In this document: piece by piece, positions 50,201 to 59,845 of the stretch
Layout: the number at the start of each line of letters is the position of its first letter
Numbering within the stretch: the first letter of the stretch is position 1
Translations under genes and position numbers: made by a program
Notes under the pieces: generated by a model
Seen by the model: the letters and a program-made list of their open reading frames with translations, nothing else
Database searches by the model: none
Told to the model about the DNA's origin: nothing
Source of the DNA: Siphonodentalium dalli
Taxonomy: Eukaryota > Mollusca > Scaphopoda > Gadilida > Siphonodentaliidae
Direction: 5' to 3'
Length of the DNA stretch: 64,000 bases
Assembly: GCA_032622095.1 (NCBI GenBank)
Contig: CP136064.1
Location: forward strand, 133,433,129-133,497,128

Positions 50201-50765
50201 CGAGAAATGCACTTATCAGCCCCATTCTTGTTTTGTGACCGGCTGGTACACATATATGCTCGGGAAAGCGACACATGTGAGAGTTTGTATCTCCCATTAC
50301 AATAATTGGACCATCATCCGCGGTCATCGATATAAGATTTTCTATTGATTCCAAGCAATTTTCGAAATGGTCATCACTGTGGTTTGTGCTGGGTAAGTAT
50401 ATTTGAAGGAAAGTTAAAACAGATGATTCTCCAAGTGACATCTGTATACCAACTGCACAGTTACTGTCGAATTCTAAAGTTGTACACTGAACTGCGATAC
50501 ACTTTTTAATTAATATAGCAACTCCGTCTCGTGTGAAGCTGCCACCACTACTCGTTGCAATTGTCCTGCCTGGTTTACTCACAGCAACATATGAGTTGTC
50601 TATTGATTGAATGAACGACAAGTCTGCACTGTCGAGCCAATGCTCAGATAATCCAACAATGTCATAAATCTGAGATTTGAGGAGCGACGAAAGATACAGC
50701 ACTGTGGGTTTAACACCAGTAGCGTTCCATGATAGAATATTAATTTTGTCCATCATTGTCATCAT
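47265..50765 (-). CDS. LINE B ORF2: APE endonuclease / reverse transcriptase, uninterrupted
   Basis: A 1166-codon open frame with no stop or shift. Endonuclease at residues about 8-240: NILSWNATGV, ISEHWLD-type helix, VLTFLQIYLPSTNHSDD, IIVMGDTN, SRIDHI, TSNHLP. Reverse transcriptase at about 540-770: GIIIPLFKG, SYRAITLLPTIYK, LQHGFQKG, FLDSQKAFDRVW, QGTRQGAVTSPFFY and the active-site box PTAADD. The first position of the usual F/Y-x-D-D is Ala; both Asp are kept. A Cys/His cluster (CKACGSRYNNELLH...C) is near residue 1065. It overlaps the end of ORF1 by about 26 bp. Length and layout match LINE A ORF2. The open frame implies recent insertion, though the copy lacks its 5' end and so its promoter. 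Confidence 0.92.
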   Translation of the reverse strand: MMTMMDKINILSWNATGVKPTVLYLSSLLKSQIYDIVGLSEHWLDSADLSFIQSIDNSYVAVSKPGRTIATSSGGSFTRDGVAILIKKCIAVQCTTLEFDSNCAVGIQMSLGESSVLTFLQIYLPSTNHSDDHFENCLESIENLISMTADDGPIIVMGDTNSHMCRFPEHICVPAGHKTRMGLISAFLERILSFSVTCTTTCEGPVHTFYPFSTVAAPSRIDHIILPRALEDLVINSAVLDDNELNTSNHLPVTCCIRIPDVPVDVPLPHTKVAFNWEKMDIPTYQHALNKFLSSDYPTAIATKPDLNILYSDIITAILCASYECTSPKSHHKSSKSYWTADLKLLHDDLKIKRRAWIVNGRPHAWDVSSYVDYKNAKRQFRRRMRSASRSEDDKLCENLERFATDNIKRFWKTVNTNNQTSHANGLGCAMNFDDNTLREPAQVLSAWRSYFKRLYTPEPHSDPDFEKSVRMRLSTLFDNLHEDFNSKMFCDPINTTELTTVIRTLKRGKSSGIDNICNEHLLFGSERLKEFLCNLFNGILTLEWIPPALKTGIIIPLFKGEPKPRNLPDSYRAITLLPTIYKVFEHILLKRFLAYGQFFSFPNALQHGFQKGVSCLMSSFVLQESIAYTRDLDSRAYVCFLDSQKAFDRVWHDGLLVKLCDLGFKGKILRIVANMHEDCSSQVMFNGALTSAFEISQGTRQGAVTSPFFYLVYINDLLNSLQSSRHGLSIGNVSCSSPTAADDIALISTSKAGLDSLMDICHNYSKTWKFNFSPTKSAVVVFNETTRQSQRHERSWYLGDQVVQELDGCVHLGLKQSKFKNETNRCTVLSEKIRKTYFSVAGRKATKSCTPQTMLTLIKAIVLPKALFGSELLPTPNNTLTYSIEKSFRVCVKHVQSLPARTPTDIALGLLGIMPIEKEIHVRKLLFLADVIHLPEGHQVPLILFLQKMFQIVLFDRSTSGFTADIIQLLKEYNMYDFLETYMQSGEFPSKSAWKSLVKCAVRGYYSTQWSSSIRSHPKYDTFRFVTSDPLSCWNIWKLLRKYPRRSAHLRNLALLMNKTSYDNGIICKACGSRYNNELLHVISYCCAASILSLRNLFWEHILNKFGITTFRYMESRDELSLCAFLLGSEIINPPDAVTLFMEQIILDSAVYILIMCQIIRGFSY

Positions 50766-51510
50766 AATTGTGTGTTGAACGCTTTGGTGGGTCCCGTGAC
50801 CAAGGTCTGAATTCGATGCCTTTTGGCCAGAAGTCGTCTCTGTAGATCGAGTTCATGTCGGTATCATGAATGTGAATACGCGCGGACTGCGTCCCTCTTC
50901 GGTTGCTCCACAAAAGTCGCACGAATGTGGCTGTGACCCCCTTTTCCTCCAGATAATTCCAAATGTCACATTCTCGTGATCTCAACGAAATTCCTCGAAC
51001 GAATATTTTCCTAGTGCGTTTTTGTCTGTTATGTGGTACACCGGTGAAACCATGGCTTGAATAATCGGTTTCATGTGTGTCTGACTGTCTCTTATTATCA
51101 CACATGACGTCAGTTTCTAAATCGCGGAGCCTGTCGTTTTCATTCCGCTGCACCGTCGAATGTGAGTATTGCATCAGGGGTGACCTGCTCTCTACTGGCG
51201 AAAATGCTGATATGCTATTCACATGTAGTTCACTGCCCGGTTTCGATAAACGTGCTGATTCTTGAAGGCTATTTACATGCAAATCGATGCCTTGTTCCGA
51301 GGACTGTTGTTGCTTTCGGTGGCTTTGGTCACTAGATTTGGGACCAGGTGGAACACCTTGCGTTCCGTACGAAGAATTCTCGAGGTTACATTCAATGGGT
51401 TTAGGCGTTTCAACCTTATTTGACGGGGGTATCTTTGGAAGTTTATATGACTCTGTCGAAGACATAACATTAACAGTGACGTCTGGTTGTTTGGCAGGAC
51501 CGGCACGAGA
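50740..51510 (-). pseudogene. LINE B ORF1, 5'-truncated
   Basis: The frame begins at the 5' junction (reading out of L1 sequence near 51510-51555) and ends at 50740. It has an S/P/Q-rich N-terminal part and a C-terminal RRM-like unit (KIFVRGISLRSRECDIWNYL ... ARIHIHDTDM ... DDFWPKGIEFRPW), matching the end of LINE A ORF1. The start codon at 51555 is accidental: it lies in L1 DNA. The coiled-coil portion seen in LINE A was lost by truncation. Confidence 0.8.
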
Positions 51511-53088
51511 GAATTCGCTTGAAGTTTTTGCAGCCATCTCAGGCCTAAACATCAATTATGACAAAACACAAGCCATATGGATAGGTGCAAAACCGGGTTG
51601 TGGTGAGGAAATTATTACGGATAAAAAAATAATATGGAACCATAACCAATCTATTACAATCCTTGGAATTGAATATAATCTATTCAGTGAGAATTATATA
51701 GAAAATAACTATCACAAAAAGATACAAAAAATAGATAATTTGTTAAACGATTGGTCATTCAGAAACCTTAGCCTATATGGTAAGACAACTGTTGTAAAGA
51801 CACTGGCCTTGCCTATGTTAACACACTGTTTCTCAGTTCTACCTTCACCCTCTCAAGAGGTGTCTGAAAAATTAAAAAAAGTTATTTTCAAATTTTTATG
51901 GTCGGGAAAGCCAGACAAAATTAAAAGAAATGTAATGATAAACAACTGGGAAAATGGGGGAATAAAATTCCCCCACATTGACTCATTTTATAAAGCATTA
52001 AAGATGACTTGGATTAAAACAAATTTAGACCCACAGACAGAAGCTGGTTGGAAAACATTACTGGTAGATGACCTAGAAACTTACGGTGGCCACAAAATAT
52101 TGAACCTTCATAAAGAAGGGCTTAAGATGTTGAGTAACACACTAAATCCATTCTGGAAGGATGTGATAAATGAATGGTCCAGTTTGGATAAAAATATTAC
52201 CATAATTAGAAGAGATATTAAAAGAACCACTATATTATAATCAAAACATATTGGTGAATCAAAAAATGTTCTTTAATAAAACATGGATTAAAAAAGGCAT
52301 ATACTTTTTAAACGATCTTATTGAAGAAAACTCAGGGCTACTGGAATACGAGAATTTCTGTAAAAAAATATGATATAAAAACTCCCTTCACCACCTATAA
52401 TGGGTTACTTGCAGCATTACCAGCTTCCTGGAAGCAATATGCTAGAAGAAACCGGGCTCTTAGCACTGTGACCACACAAAATATAGATATGTTAAATAAA
52501 TCTGAAAAGACCTGTAGGACTTTCTATCCAATATTCTTAGAGCAATACTCTAAACCCCCAGATATATCTAAAAAAAAATGGGAAGACAGATTAGAGATAA
52601 ATTTCACGTTAGATGAATGGAAAAGAAAATACACAAAAACTAGTAAAATTACAAATGACACAGATCTATTGTCTTTTCAGTTTAAAATAAATCATAACAT
52701 TTTATATACTAACACAAAGCTCTACAAATGTAATTTGTCAGAAACAGAAATATGCCCTCTTTGCCATACAGGAAGAGAAACGATTCTACATCTATTTGAT
52801 GAATGTCCAGTGACAAAATCAATTTTATTAAATTTTCAACAGTTATTGAATAATAGATGTGATCTAACCTTTGAAATACTCCCTGAAAAAATAATTTTTG
52901 GAACCGACATTATTACAGGAAATGAAGTAGATGACAACTTAATAGGCATATGTATACTTTTATACAAAAGATATATATATTCCAATAGAATGAGAGCAAT
53001 TGAACTAAGTATCAATGGACTATTAGAATGGATTAAGAGCTATAAAGCTATAGAAACTACAAGCTTATTACCAAAAGGTCAAACATAA
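51511..53088 (+). pseudogene. L1-like ORF2, piece 3: RT thumb and C-terminal zinc knuckle, two frameshifts
   Basis: The frame resumes near SLEVFAAISGLNINYDKTQA, the segment that follows Y-A-D-D in L1-type RTs, then LLNDWSFRNLSLYGKTTVVK. One extra A in the run at 52220-52223 shifts the frame (D-I-K-E-P-L-Y-Y-N continues in the next frame). A second extra A in the 7-A run at 52362-52368 shifts it again before YDIKTPFTTYNGLLAALP. The C-terminal cysteine cluster CPLCHTGRETILHLFDEC is at about 52750-52804. It ends with TAA at 53086. The remaining 3' UTR runs to the poly(A). Confidence 0.88.
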
Positions 53089-53445
53089 AAAAAAGACCAA
53101 CTTTTCTGTGACAGATGGCACAGAATAGAAATTCTTTTTACAAAAAGTGTTCACGGTGCAAAAAGCTAAAATTTGCAATGATAAATAAACAAGATATTTA
53201 CATAATTGCTAAAAAAAAACTAAAACAAAAATACAACATACAATCATATAATAAAAATATAAAACCCATATTATCTCTTTTGTTCTTTTATTCTGAGGAA
53301 AGCCCACGACTTATAAAGAAATTTCTAAACGAATAGCTATAGTATATTTATAAGTGGATGACACTATATTTTAGCTACCATTATAATCATTTGTTATATA
53401 CCATGTATTCTTGTTTATGACCTGAATAAAAAAAAAAAAAAAAAA
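53089..53445 (+). other. L1-like 3' UTR and poly(A)
   Basis: A-rich sequence ending in AATAAA and a run of about 19 A at 53427-53446. A 73-codon Lys-rich frame (53115-53336) is probably UTR. The copy AACATTGAATCAGG of the target follows. Confidence 0.75.
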
Positions 53446-53810
53446 ACATTGAATCAGGACAAGCACTGGGCAGAGAAAAATCATAGCTGATATCCTTCTA
53501 ATTATTGTTCACTTCTTTGTCATAACAGCTGATACGTTTTCCGAATATGAAACAAAGAACGAAGACAGGGTTCACAGACAAACGTTTTGCGACTCAGACT
53601 AACATCATTCTCAACTTTAATTTTTAAAGAAAATCGAAACTATATATCGCTTAGTCTAACATCTGACATATATAAAGTCATCTGAAGCATTCTAAGCACA
53701 GACCTTGATGCTGACTTTAAAATTAATAGTTACTACTGAAGATACAAAACTCGACTACTCCAGTAGTGTGTATTATAGTATATATACATGTACCGTATAA
53801 TAGTGTTTTT

Positions 53811-56800
53811 AGCTCACCTGAGACGAAGTCTCCGGTGGAGCTATAGTCATCACTCCTGGTCCGTCGTCCGTCCGTCCGTCTGTCTGTCTGTCTGTCTGTC
53901 CGTCAACTTTAAAAAAAAACATCTTCTCCTCTGAAACCATCATACCAAATTGGTTCATATTTGGTGTGGATGTTCCCTAGGTGACTCTCATTCAGATTTG
54001 TTCGAATGAGGTCACTGGGTCAAATAGTTGCGAAACCAGGGCCATAATTCTATTCCTCCACAGTAATTCTTACAACAACTTCTTGTCCATAACCATTGTG
54101 CCGATTTAGCTAATATTTGGTATGGAGGGTCCTTGGGTGACTGGTGTTCAGATTTGTTCAAATGAGGTCACCCGGTCAATTAGTTGAGAAACCAGGGCCA
54201 TAATTCTTAGTAATTCTTACAATGACTTCTTCTACAAATATATTGGGCCGAATTAGCTTATATTTGGTACTGAGGGACCTTGGGTGACTGGGAATCAGAT
54301 TTGTTCAAATTGGGTCACTGGGTCAATTAGGGGCAGAGCCAGGGACATAACTCTAAAAACCAAAAAATTACATTTTTGCATTTTGATCATATTTGGGAAG
54401 TATCTAGAGTCTCAAGATCTCATTCTGCTTAGGCCTCATCTTCTGGGAAGTATTTATAGTATCAAATTTACATTGTTGTTAGTTAAATTTCCCTTCTAGG
54501 AAGTTTCTATATCCCCTAATTTGCAGAAGATCAAATTCATAATTGAGGGGCCCAATGGGTGAACATCACCAACTTCAACTGGGGAAATTCAATTTTATTC
54601 TAGGTCTTCCATAGCAGTTGAGGACTTTATCAGAATGAGGTCCCCAGAGGGTGAATTTAGCGTCACTAAATTCACCCTCTGGGGACCTCACTCTGCAAAT
54701 GACAGACACACTATCACACTATTTCAAGGCTTGTTGTATAATACATTGTTAGCTCAACTTACTTTTGTAAGTTTGAGCTATTGCCATGGCTTGGCGTCCG
54801 TCGTCCGTGTGTGCGTGTGTCCGTCAACAATTTCCTTTGGCGCGGGCTACAGGTCGTACCTTTGGTCTGATCTTTATTAAATTTTGCATGAATGTTGACA
54901 TTGACATGTAGATGGGAACGAGTCATTTTGGGGTCATTCGGCCAAAAAACATGGCCGCTGGTGGCCATTTTGGATTTCAAAATTCAATCCATTGGCGCGG
55001 GCTACAGGTCGTACTGTTCGTCTGATCATTATGAAATTTGTCATGGATGTTAATATTGACATGTAGATGGGAACGAGTCATTTTGGGGTCGTTCGGCCAA
55101 AAAACATGGCCGCTGGCAGCCATCTTGGATTTTACTCTTTGCATGACTAAATCCTTTGGCGCAGGCTACAGGTCGTAGTTTTGATCAGAACTTCATGAAA
55201 TTTGTCATGGATGTTAACAATGACATGTAGATGGGAACGAGTGATTTTGGGGTTGTTCGGCCAAAAAACATGGCCGCCAGCCGCCATCATGGATTTTACT
55301 CTTTGCATGACTAAATCCTTTGGCGCGGGCTACAGGTCGTACCTATGGTCTGATCTTTATGAATTTTGTCATGAATGTTGACATTGACATGTAGATGGGA
55401 ACGAGTCATTGTGGGGTCATTCGGCCAAAAAACATGGCCGCTGGTGGCCATTTTGGATTTCAAAATTCAATCCATTGGCGCGGGCTACAGGTCGTGCTGT
55501 TCGTCTGATCATCATGAAATTTGTCATGGATGTTAATATTGACATGTAGATGGGAACGAGTGATTTTGGGGTCGTTCAGCCAAAAAACATGGCCACCAGC
55601 AGCCATCTTGGATTTTACTCTTTGCATGACTAAATTCTTTGGCGCGGGCTACAGGTTGTAGCTTTGGTCAGAACTTCATGAAATTTGTCATGGATGTTAA
55701 CAATGACATGTAGATGGGAACGAGTGATTTTGGGGTTGTTCGGCCAAAAAACATGGCCGCCAGCCGCCATCATGGATTTTACTCTTTGCATGACTAAATC
55801 CTTTGGCGCGGGCTACAGGTCGTACCTATGGTCTGATCTTTATGAATTTTGTCATGAATGTTGACATTGACATGTAGATGGGAACGAGTCATTGTGGGGT
55901 CATTCGGCCAAAAAACATGGCCGCTGGTGGCCATTTTGGATTTCAAAATTCAATCCATTGGCGCGGGCTACAGGTCGTGCTGTTCGTCTGATCATCATGA
56001 AATTTGTCATGGATGTTAATATTGACATGTAGATGGGAACGAGTGATTTTGGGGTCGTTCAGCCAAAAAACATGGCCACCAGCAGCCATCTTGGATTTTA
56101 CTCTTTGCATGACTAAATTCTTTGGCGCGGGCTACAGGTTGTAGCTTTTGGTCAGAACTTCATGAAATTTGTCATGGATGTTAACAATGACATGTAGATG
56201 GGAACGAGTCATTTTGGGGTCATACGGCCAAAAAACATGGCCGCTGGCAGCCATCTTGCATTTTACTCTTTGCATGACTAAATCCTTTGGCGCAGGCTAC
56301 GGGTCGTAATTTTGATCAGAACTTCATGAAATTTGTCATAGATGTTAACAATGACATGTAGATGGGAACGAGTGATTTTGGGGTTGTTCGGCCAAAAAAC
56401 ATGGCCGCCAGCAGCCATCATGGATTTTACTCTTTGCATGACTAAATCCTTTGGCGCGGGCTACAGGTCGTACCTATGGTCTGATCTTTATGAATTTTGT
56501 CATGAATGTTGACATTGACATGTAGATGGGAACGAGTCATTTTGGGGTCATTCGGTCAAAAAACATGGCCGCTGGTGGCCATTTTGGATTTCAAAATTCA
56601 ATCCATTGGCGCGGGCTACAGGTCGTGCTGTTCGTCTGATCATCATGAAATTTATCATGGATGTTAATATTAACATGTAGATGGGAACGAGTCATTTTGG
56701 GGTCGTTTGGCTAAAAAACATGTCCGCCAGCAGCCATATTGGATTTTACTCTTTGCATGAATAAATCCTTTGGTGCGGGCTACAGGTCGTAGCTTTGGTC

Positions 56801-58522
56801 AGAACTTAAAGAAATTTGTCATGTATGTTAACAATGACATGTAGATGGGAAACGAGTCATTTTGGGGTCGTTCAGCCGAAAAACATGGCCGCCAGCAGCC
56901 ATCTTGGATTTTACTCTTTGCATGACTAAATCCATTGGCACAGGCTACAGGTCATACCTTTGATCAGATCATTATGAGATTTGTAAAGGCTGTAGATGGG
57001 AACAAGTCATTTTGGGGTAATTCGGAATTTTAGAATTTTAGAATTTACTCTTTGCATCAATAAATCCTTTGGCACATCATAATCACCACATCCCTGATCC
57101 GATCATTATGAAACCTGTTATGAATGTTGATATTTTCATGTACATCTAGTCTTACTTAGACATTTCAATTAGCACTTTTCCTATTCCTCCATTTACTGTC
57201 GACCATTAAATTATTCCCATACCTAAGTTGAGCTACAGTGTCATTGACACTTTCATGTTGCTTGAGGCCAGGCATACACAATGTAGGAACAGACACGCTT
57301 TTTGTGATGCTATCCGGCACAGCAGGCTAGCATCACCAAATTCACCCTCTGACGACCTCATTCTGCTTATGCCTCATCTTCTGGGAAGTATCTATAGTAT
57401 CAAATTTACATTGTTGTTAGTTAAATTTCCCTTCTAGGAAGTTTCTATATCCCCTAATTTGCAGAAGATAAAATTCATAAATGAGGTGCCCAATGGGTGA
57501 ATATCACCAACTTCAACTGGGGAACTTAATTTTTATCCTTATCAGATTTGTGAAAATGGGATCACAAAGTCAAATAAGGGCAGAGCAAGAGACTTAACTA
57601 TTTCACTACATAGTAATTCTTAAAATATGTTTGCAAGAACTAGTTGGCTTATATAGAATGGAATGTTCTTCCTTGACTGCAATTCAGATTTTTTTAATGG
57701 GGTCACCTGGTCAAATAGGGGCCAAGCGAAGGACAGTTTCCCTCTTAATATGCTTCCTTCACAAGGACCATCAGGTCTATTTGACTGATATTTATGATAT
57801 GTATGAAGGGTTCTTTGGTGTCTGGGATTCAAATTTATTCAGATGGGGTCACCAGGTTAAAAGGGTGGGACCAGGGACATAACTATATGTCTCTATAGTA
57901 ATTCTTAAAATGTCTTCTCAAGGGATTTTGGACTATTTAGCTTACATATAGTATGGAGGAATCAGGAAGATCCTTTAGTGACTGAGATACAGATTTGTTA
58001 AAATGAGGTCAACCTGTCAAGAAATGGCAGTCTATGGGGAGTTAACACTTTTGTGTCCAATAAAATCATAGAAATACCAAATTCATTAAAACATCTACCT
58101 TGGATCCACCTGACTGATTGGTCTGACATACATGTATTGTGTTTTGGGTCCATGGATAATTGGGCTTCAAACATGTTTAAATGGTTTTAGAAAAAGGCGC
58201 TTGTGAGATTGGAAATTTCCAACAATTGAGAAAATTTGAGGTGTCGGTTGTGAAATTCCAACCTAAGACTTGGGAGTCTGGATCCCGGTCGGGAGGGGAC
58301 TTGTTGAGCTGGAGGAGGGGGGTGATCAGTAGTGTACAGTTGGCAATTTCAAGGTGGTTTTTTACCAAGCTACATACTTGAAGTCTCTCTAGCCACATAT
58401 CCTGTTTAAATCTACTTCTTTTAAAGTGATTATGAAAAGTGCTCACTGTTTTGGTCTCCAGAGTCCCAGTCTTATCAGTCTTTGCAGTCTGGTGAGCGAC
58501 CCCACAGTCATTGACTGTCTTG
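53811..58522 (+). repeat. Tandem-monomer repeat, family 1 (copy c), head to tail
   Basis: Head hairpin AGCTCACC-TGAGAC-gaa-GTCTC-C-GGTGGAGCT at 53811, then TCCGTCCGTCTGTCTG, then monomers ('ttcagatttgttcaaatgaggtcac', 'agggccataattc'). It is interrupted by a family-2 element (54750-57255). Monomers resume to 58440, then the tail 'cagtctGGTGAGCgacccc' (inverted head GCTCACC) and hairpin ACAGTCA-T-TGACTGT (58504-58518). It lies in hAT-b DNA. Confidence 0.8.
54750..57255 (+). repeat. Tandem-monomer repeat, family 2 (copy b), with higher-order repeat
   Basis: Head TAGCTCAACTTAC-tttt-GTAAGTTTGAGCTA at 54750, GTCCGTGTGTGCGTG tract, then about 14 monomers of about 160 bp, each with 'gatgggaacgagt'. 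Tail TAAGTTGAGCTA (57225-57235) plus hairpin AGTGTCA-T-TGACACT (57237-57251). A 3-monomer unit of 483 bp repeats nearly identically ('acctatggtctgatctttat' at 55341 and 55824), with a later copy four monomers on (56472). The monomers are closer to each other here than in copy a, so the array expanded recently. Confidence 0.88.
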
Positions 58523-58786
58523 TTTAATTTGATAGTCGCCAATGACTACATACATGTATGACTGTATTGTAAGGATTTCAGGACTGATGCATGCTGTATC
58601 ATAAACAATGGCATGCATATCGATGCGCATGAACTGCCACATCAGCACCCAGATGGCAACCTGTAATAATGATTTCAGTTTGATGGACGGTAACTCTATA
58701 TGATCATCATGTGCATTTTATCCCTGAATTTAATCAAATATGGCGATACCCGGCTTTCTTGTAAATCCGAATGCATTTATATGAGG
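58523..58786. other. hAT-b remnant sequence
   Basis: Short stretch between the family-1 tail and hAT-c, attributed to the interior of hAT-b. No gene. Confidence 0.4.
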
Positions 58787-58794
58787 GACCATCG

Positions 58795-59837
58795 TAGGGT
58801 CCTGCGAATTGGATATTTTGATCGAATCGAATTCACGAAATCGAATCGAATATCGAATCGAATCATATCTGTGTGTTGCATTCTCAATTAGGTATGTTTT
58901 GTCAACGATTAGATTATTTGTGAAACGTTCTATGAACTACATGCATGAAGTTCCATCAGAACTTATGTGGCGATAAACCGTCGTTTGATATACTATTAAC
59001 TTCAATTTATAATTGTCAAGAAAACAAAGCAGATTAAAATGTCCATGCGGCCATCACAACGATTAATATATTACCACTAAACGGATTATCAAACTAAAAT
59101 CACACGAAATTTCTATAGTTTGCATGTACATGCAAAATTGCAAATCGGCATTCGGAAACACCCGTTGTTATAAACTTGAAGACGCAACAACAGTCGCAGT
59201 GTAGCCTCTTCGTGTATTGGTTGATGCTTCTTGAACAGATGATTCCATAGATGGGTCATTGTCCCAGATGCTTGCAATTTATACACCATGCATGTTGCAT
59301 TCATCACACGTGCCTGCAGCTTTATCATGTTTAAAATAAACATGAATGATGGACGACATTTTGTCCATTGTAAAATAAAACTCCGAAACTGAAAGTCAAC
59401 TTCAAAAGAGAACAGTGCCAAAATGCACTTTTCGACACCAGGAACATGTTGTTTACATTCTCACCCATATTACATAACGCGGAATCGAATAGACGATGGA
59501 TAACACTATCGGCAGCCCATTCTCATAGCTATTATAATTTACCGCGTCGTCGGTCCATTGGCTATCTGCTAGCTTTTGCTACCATTTAAAGCTATATAAT
59601 TCAGACGTATTTAGTCATCCTATCATGGCTAATTGTTGGCTATGTACAATAAGAATTATAATGTGCATATATACATAATTTTCTGGAATTAAATGCCACA
59701 AACAGCTAAGATCGACATGTGTACTTAGTATATTATATTATAGTATATTCGAAATTTCAAGTTGGCAATTTCGACTCGAATTCGAATCGAATTTGACTTT
59801 CGAATCGAATCTCGAATCGAATATTCACAGGAGCCTA
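58795..59837 (-). mobile_element. hAT-c: 1.04-kb hAT element with GACCATCG target duplication
   Basis: The ends are TAGGGTCCTGCGAAT and its near-inverse ATTCACAGGAGCCTA. The 8-bp duplication GACCATCG is at 58787-58794 and 59838-59845. Subterminal arrays of CGAATCGAAT occur at both ends (58825-58865 and 59775-59822), as in hAT-a and hAT-b. It keeps a BED-finger fragment on the minus strand and nothing of the catalytic core. Confidence 0.92.
59116..59421 (-). pseudogene. hAT transposase fragment, BED-type zinc finger (degenerate)
   Basis: On the minus strand a 102-codon frame contains FMFILNMIKLQARVMNATCM and then KLQASGTMTHLWNHLFKKHQ: the BED finger pattern C-x2-C...S-G-T-x-x-L-W-x-H-L-x-x-K-H. 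The second Cys is replaced by Tyr (residue 47), and the histidines (61 and 66) are kept. It is the N-terminal, DNA-binding end of a hAT transposase, complementary to the C-terminal fragment in hAT-a. The rest is deleted, so it is not functional as a transposase. Confidence 0.7.
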
Positions 59838-59845
59838 GACCATCG

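Larger units (their letters stand above)
47069..51510 (-). mobile_element. LINE B: 5'-truncated antisense LINE related to LINE A, intact ORF2
   Basis: Read on the minus strand: truncated ORF1, ORF2 with a short overlap, a 3' UTR of about 200 bp, and a 3' end GGAGGTATGAAATAAATAATAATAAT. The (AAT)n tail is seen as TTATTATTATT from 47069 on the plus strand. LINE A ends with the related GGAGGAAATAAAG. The 3' junction falls after the codon for the first Asp of the L1 Y-A-D-D box. The 5' junction is near 51510. About 10-25 codons of L1 seem missing between the two sides, so a small target deletion probably accompanied insertion. Confidence 0.88.
34282..53445 (+). mobile_element. L1-like LINE, 5' truncated, with poly(A) and 14-bp target duplication
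   Basis: It is flanked by AACATTGAATCAGG at 34268-34281 and again right after the poly(A) (about 53445-53458). The 3' end is AATAAA running into about 19 A. The element starts inside ORF1 (34282-34503). ORF2 then appears in pieces at 41494-42723, 46202-47068 and about 51510-53088. The gaps are nested insertions: 34504 to about 41250, 42724-46201, and 47069 to about 51510. The order and spacing, APE endonuclease and poly(A) tail fit the L1/Tx1 group. It lies sense to BRCC3. Confidence 0.9.

Noticed and set aside
54750-57255. CRISPR-like regular repeats
   Set aside because: Monomers of 160 bp abut directly with no unique spacers, in a eukaryotic transposon context.
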